Shown here one piece after another: positions 63,574-64,000 of a stretch of DNA of 64,000 bases. This DNA comes from Nostoc sp. UHCC 0702 (GTDB lineage: Bacteria; Cyanobacteriota; Cyanobacteriia; Cyanobacteriales; Nostocaceae): contig CP071065.1 in assembly GCA_017164015.1 (NCBI GenBank), forward strand, positions 1,367,409-1,431,408, written 5' to 3'. The translations under genes and the position numbers were made by a program. Numbering within the stretch: position 1 is the stretch's first letter; the number at the start of each line of letters is the position of its first letter. Under the pieces are notes generated by a model. It was not told the origin of the DNA. It ran no database searches and worked only from the letters and a program-made list of their open reading frames with translations.

Positions 63574-64000
63574 ATGTGCGTTGATTTTACCGTAGTCATT
63601 CCCACTTACAACGGAGAAAGCCGTTTATCCAAAGTTCTTGAGCGATTACAGACTCAGACGGGTGTAGAACAGCTTAATTGGGAAATTCTTGTTGTTGATA
63701 ATAACAGTACTGATAATACAGCAAAGCTAGTTCAAAATTACCAAGCTAGCTGGTCTAATCATGCATCCCTGCGCTACTGTTTTGAAGGTGAACAAGGACT
63801 AGCTTTTGCCAGAAGTAGAGGCATTAAAGAAGCAAAAGGCGAATTTGTTGGTTTTTTAGATGATGATAATTTACCTGCACCCACCTGGGTAATCTCAGCA
63901 TACAAATTTGGTAAAGAACATCCCAAAGCAGGTGCATACGGTAGTCAAATTCATGGCTTATTTGAAGTTGAACCTCCAGAACACCTCAAAAAAATTATTT
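63574..64000 (+). CDS. Family 2 glycosyltransferase, HpsE-like, 5' part
   Basis: The first 142 codons of a gene running off the right edge. GT-A fold: VDFTVVIPTYNGESRLSKVL, WEILVVDNNSTDNTAKLVQN, EGEQGLAFARSRGIKEAKGE and FVGFLDDDNLPAPTWVIS (the DxD-type metal motif). The N-terminal pattern resembles HpsE of the hormogonium polysaccharide locus, which builds the extracellular polysaccharide needed for gliding. Naming is tentative since only a third of the gene is visible. Confidence 0.82.
   Translation, partial: MCVDFTVVIPTYNGESRLSKVLERLQTQTGVEQLNWEILVVDNNSTDNTAKLVQNYQASWSNHASLRYCFEGEQGLAFARSRGIKEAKGEFVGFLDDDNLPAPTWVISAYKFGKEHPKAGAYGSQIHGLFEVEPPEHLKKII

Overview
The window looks like chromosomal DNA of a filamentous, heterocyst-type cyanobacterium (order Nostocales, Nostoc/Anabaena-like). 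Supporting signs are the frequent HIP1 octamer GCGATCGC, heptanucleotide short tandem repeats (CCCCAGT, CAACTGA and TTGACTA types), photosynthetic genes (ferredoxin-thioredoxin reductase catalytic chain, a CBS-CP12 fusion), a mycosporine-like amino acid (UV sunscreen) cluster, and at the right edge a glycosyltransferase resembling the hormogonium polysaccharide enzyme HpsE. No tRNA, rRNA or CRISPR array was seen.

Layout. 1-2.1 kb: a partial and a complete Uma2-type nuclease-like gene, then a Panacea-domain antitoxin/RelE-like toxin pair. 2.4-4.6 kb: an IS605-type transposon with a nonsense-mutated tnpA, a small accessory ORF and an intact tnpB. 4.8-6.6 kb: typA. 6.8-13.3 kb: an accessory block rich in defence and toxin-antitoxin genes (OLD ATPase-TOPRIM protein, BrnT/BrnA, a RelE-like protein coupled to a Shedu-like nuclease, an unknown AT-rich gene, a DUF433/DUF5615 pair). 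13.3-21.4 kb: housekeeping genes (DUF58, ftrC, DUF309, the lptA-lptB-lptF envelope export group, CBS-CP12, a membrane-anchored low-complexity protein). 21.5-23.0 kb: a second tnpB element with a divergent ribbon-helix-helix gene. 23.1-31.4 kb: a D-Ala-D-Ala dipeptidase and the mysA-mysB-mysC-mysD cluster flanked by two paralogous tspO genes; mysA is preceded by two diverged tandem copies of its own leader. 31.8-34.0 kb: a DUF3611 gene split by a 1.66-kb insertion carrying a methyltransferase. 34.3-39.6 kb: Uma2, a NarL-type regulator, era, pfkA and an aspartoacylase-like peptidase. 39.8-45.2 kb: a large CHAT protease-NTPase-TPR protein, a VapBC-like pair and a small membrane protein. 45.4-48.9 kb: metH with a short tandem repeat inside its coding sequence. 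49-54.2 kb: Uma2, a histidine phosphatase, an amidase and a RloA/RloB (AbiL-like) pair. 54.4-64 kb: ribBA, argC, eno, gloA, clpB and the start of an hpsE-like gene.

How it works together. MysA-D form a complete route from a sedoheptulose 7-phosphate-type precursor through 4-deoxygadusol and mycosporine-glycine to a disubstituted mycosporine such as shinorine. The lpt genes export lipopolysaccharide. Several unrelated loci (PanAT, OLD, RelE-Shedu, CHAT-STAND, RloAB, BrnTA, VapBC types) look like scattered anti-phage or stress modules.

All assignments come from reading motifs and reading frames by eye; no database search was run. The strongest new observations are the duplicated mysA leader, the RelE-Shedu coupled operon, the Panacea/RelE pair, the interrupted DUF3611 gene with an 8-bp direct repeat, the in-frame tandem repeat in metH, and two dispersed 15-bp-stem palindromes with a compensatory base-pair change.
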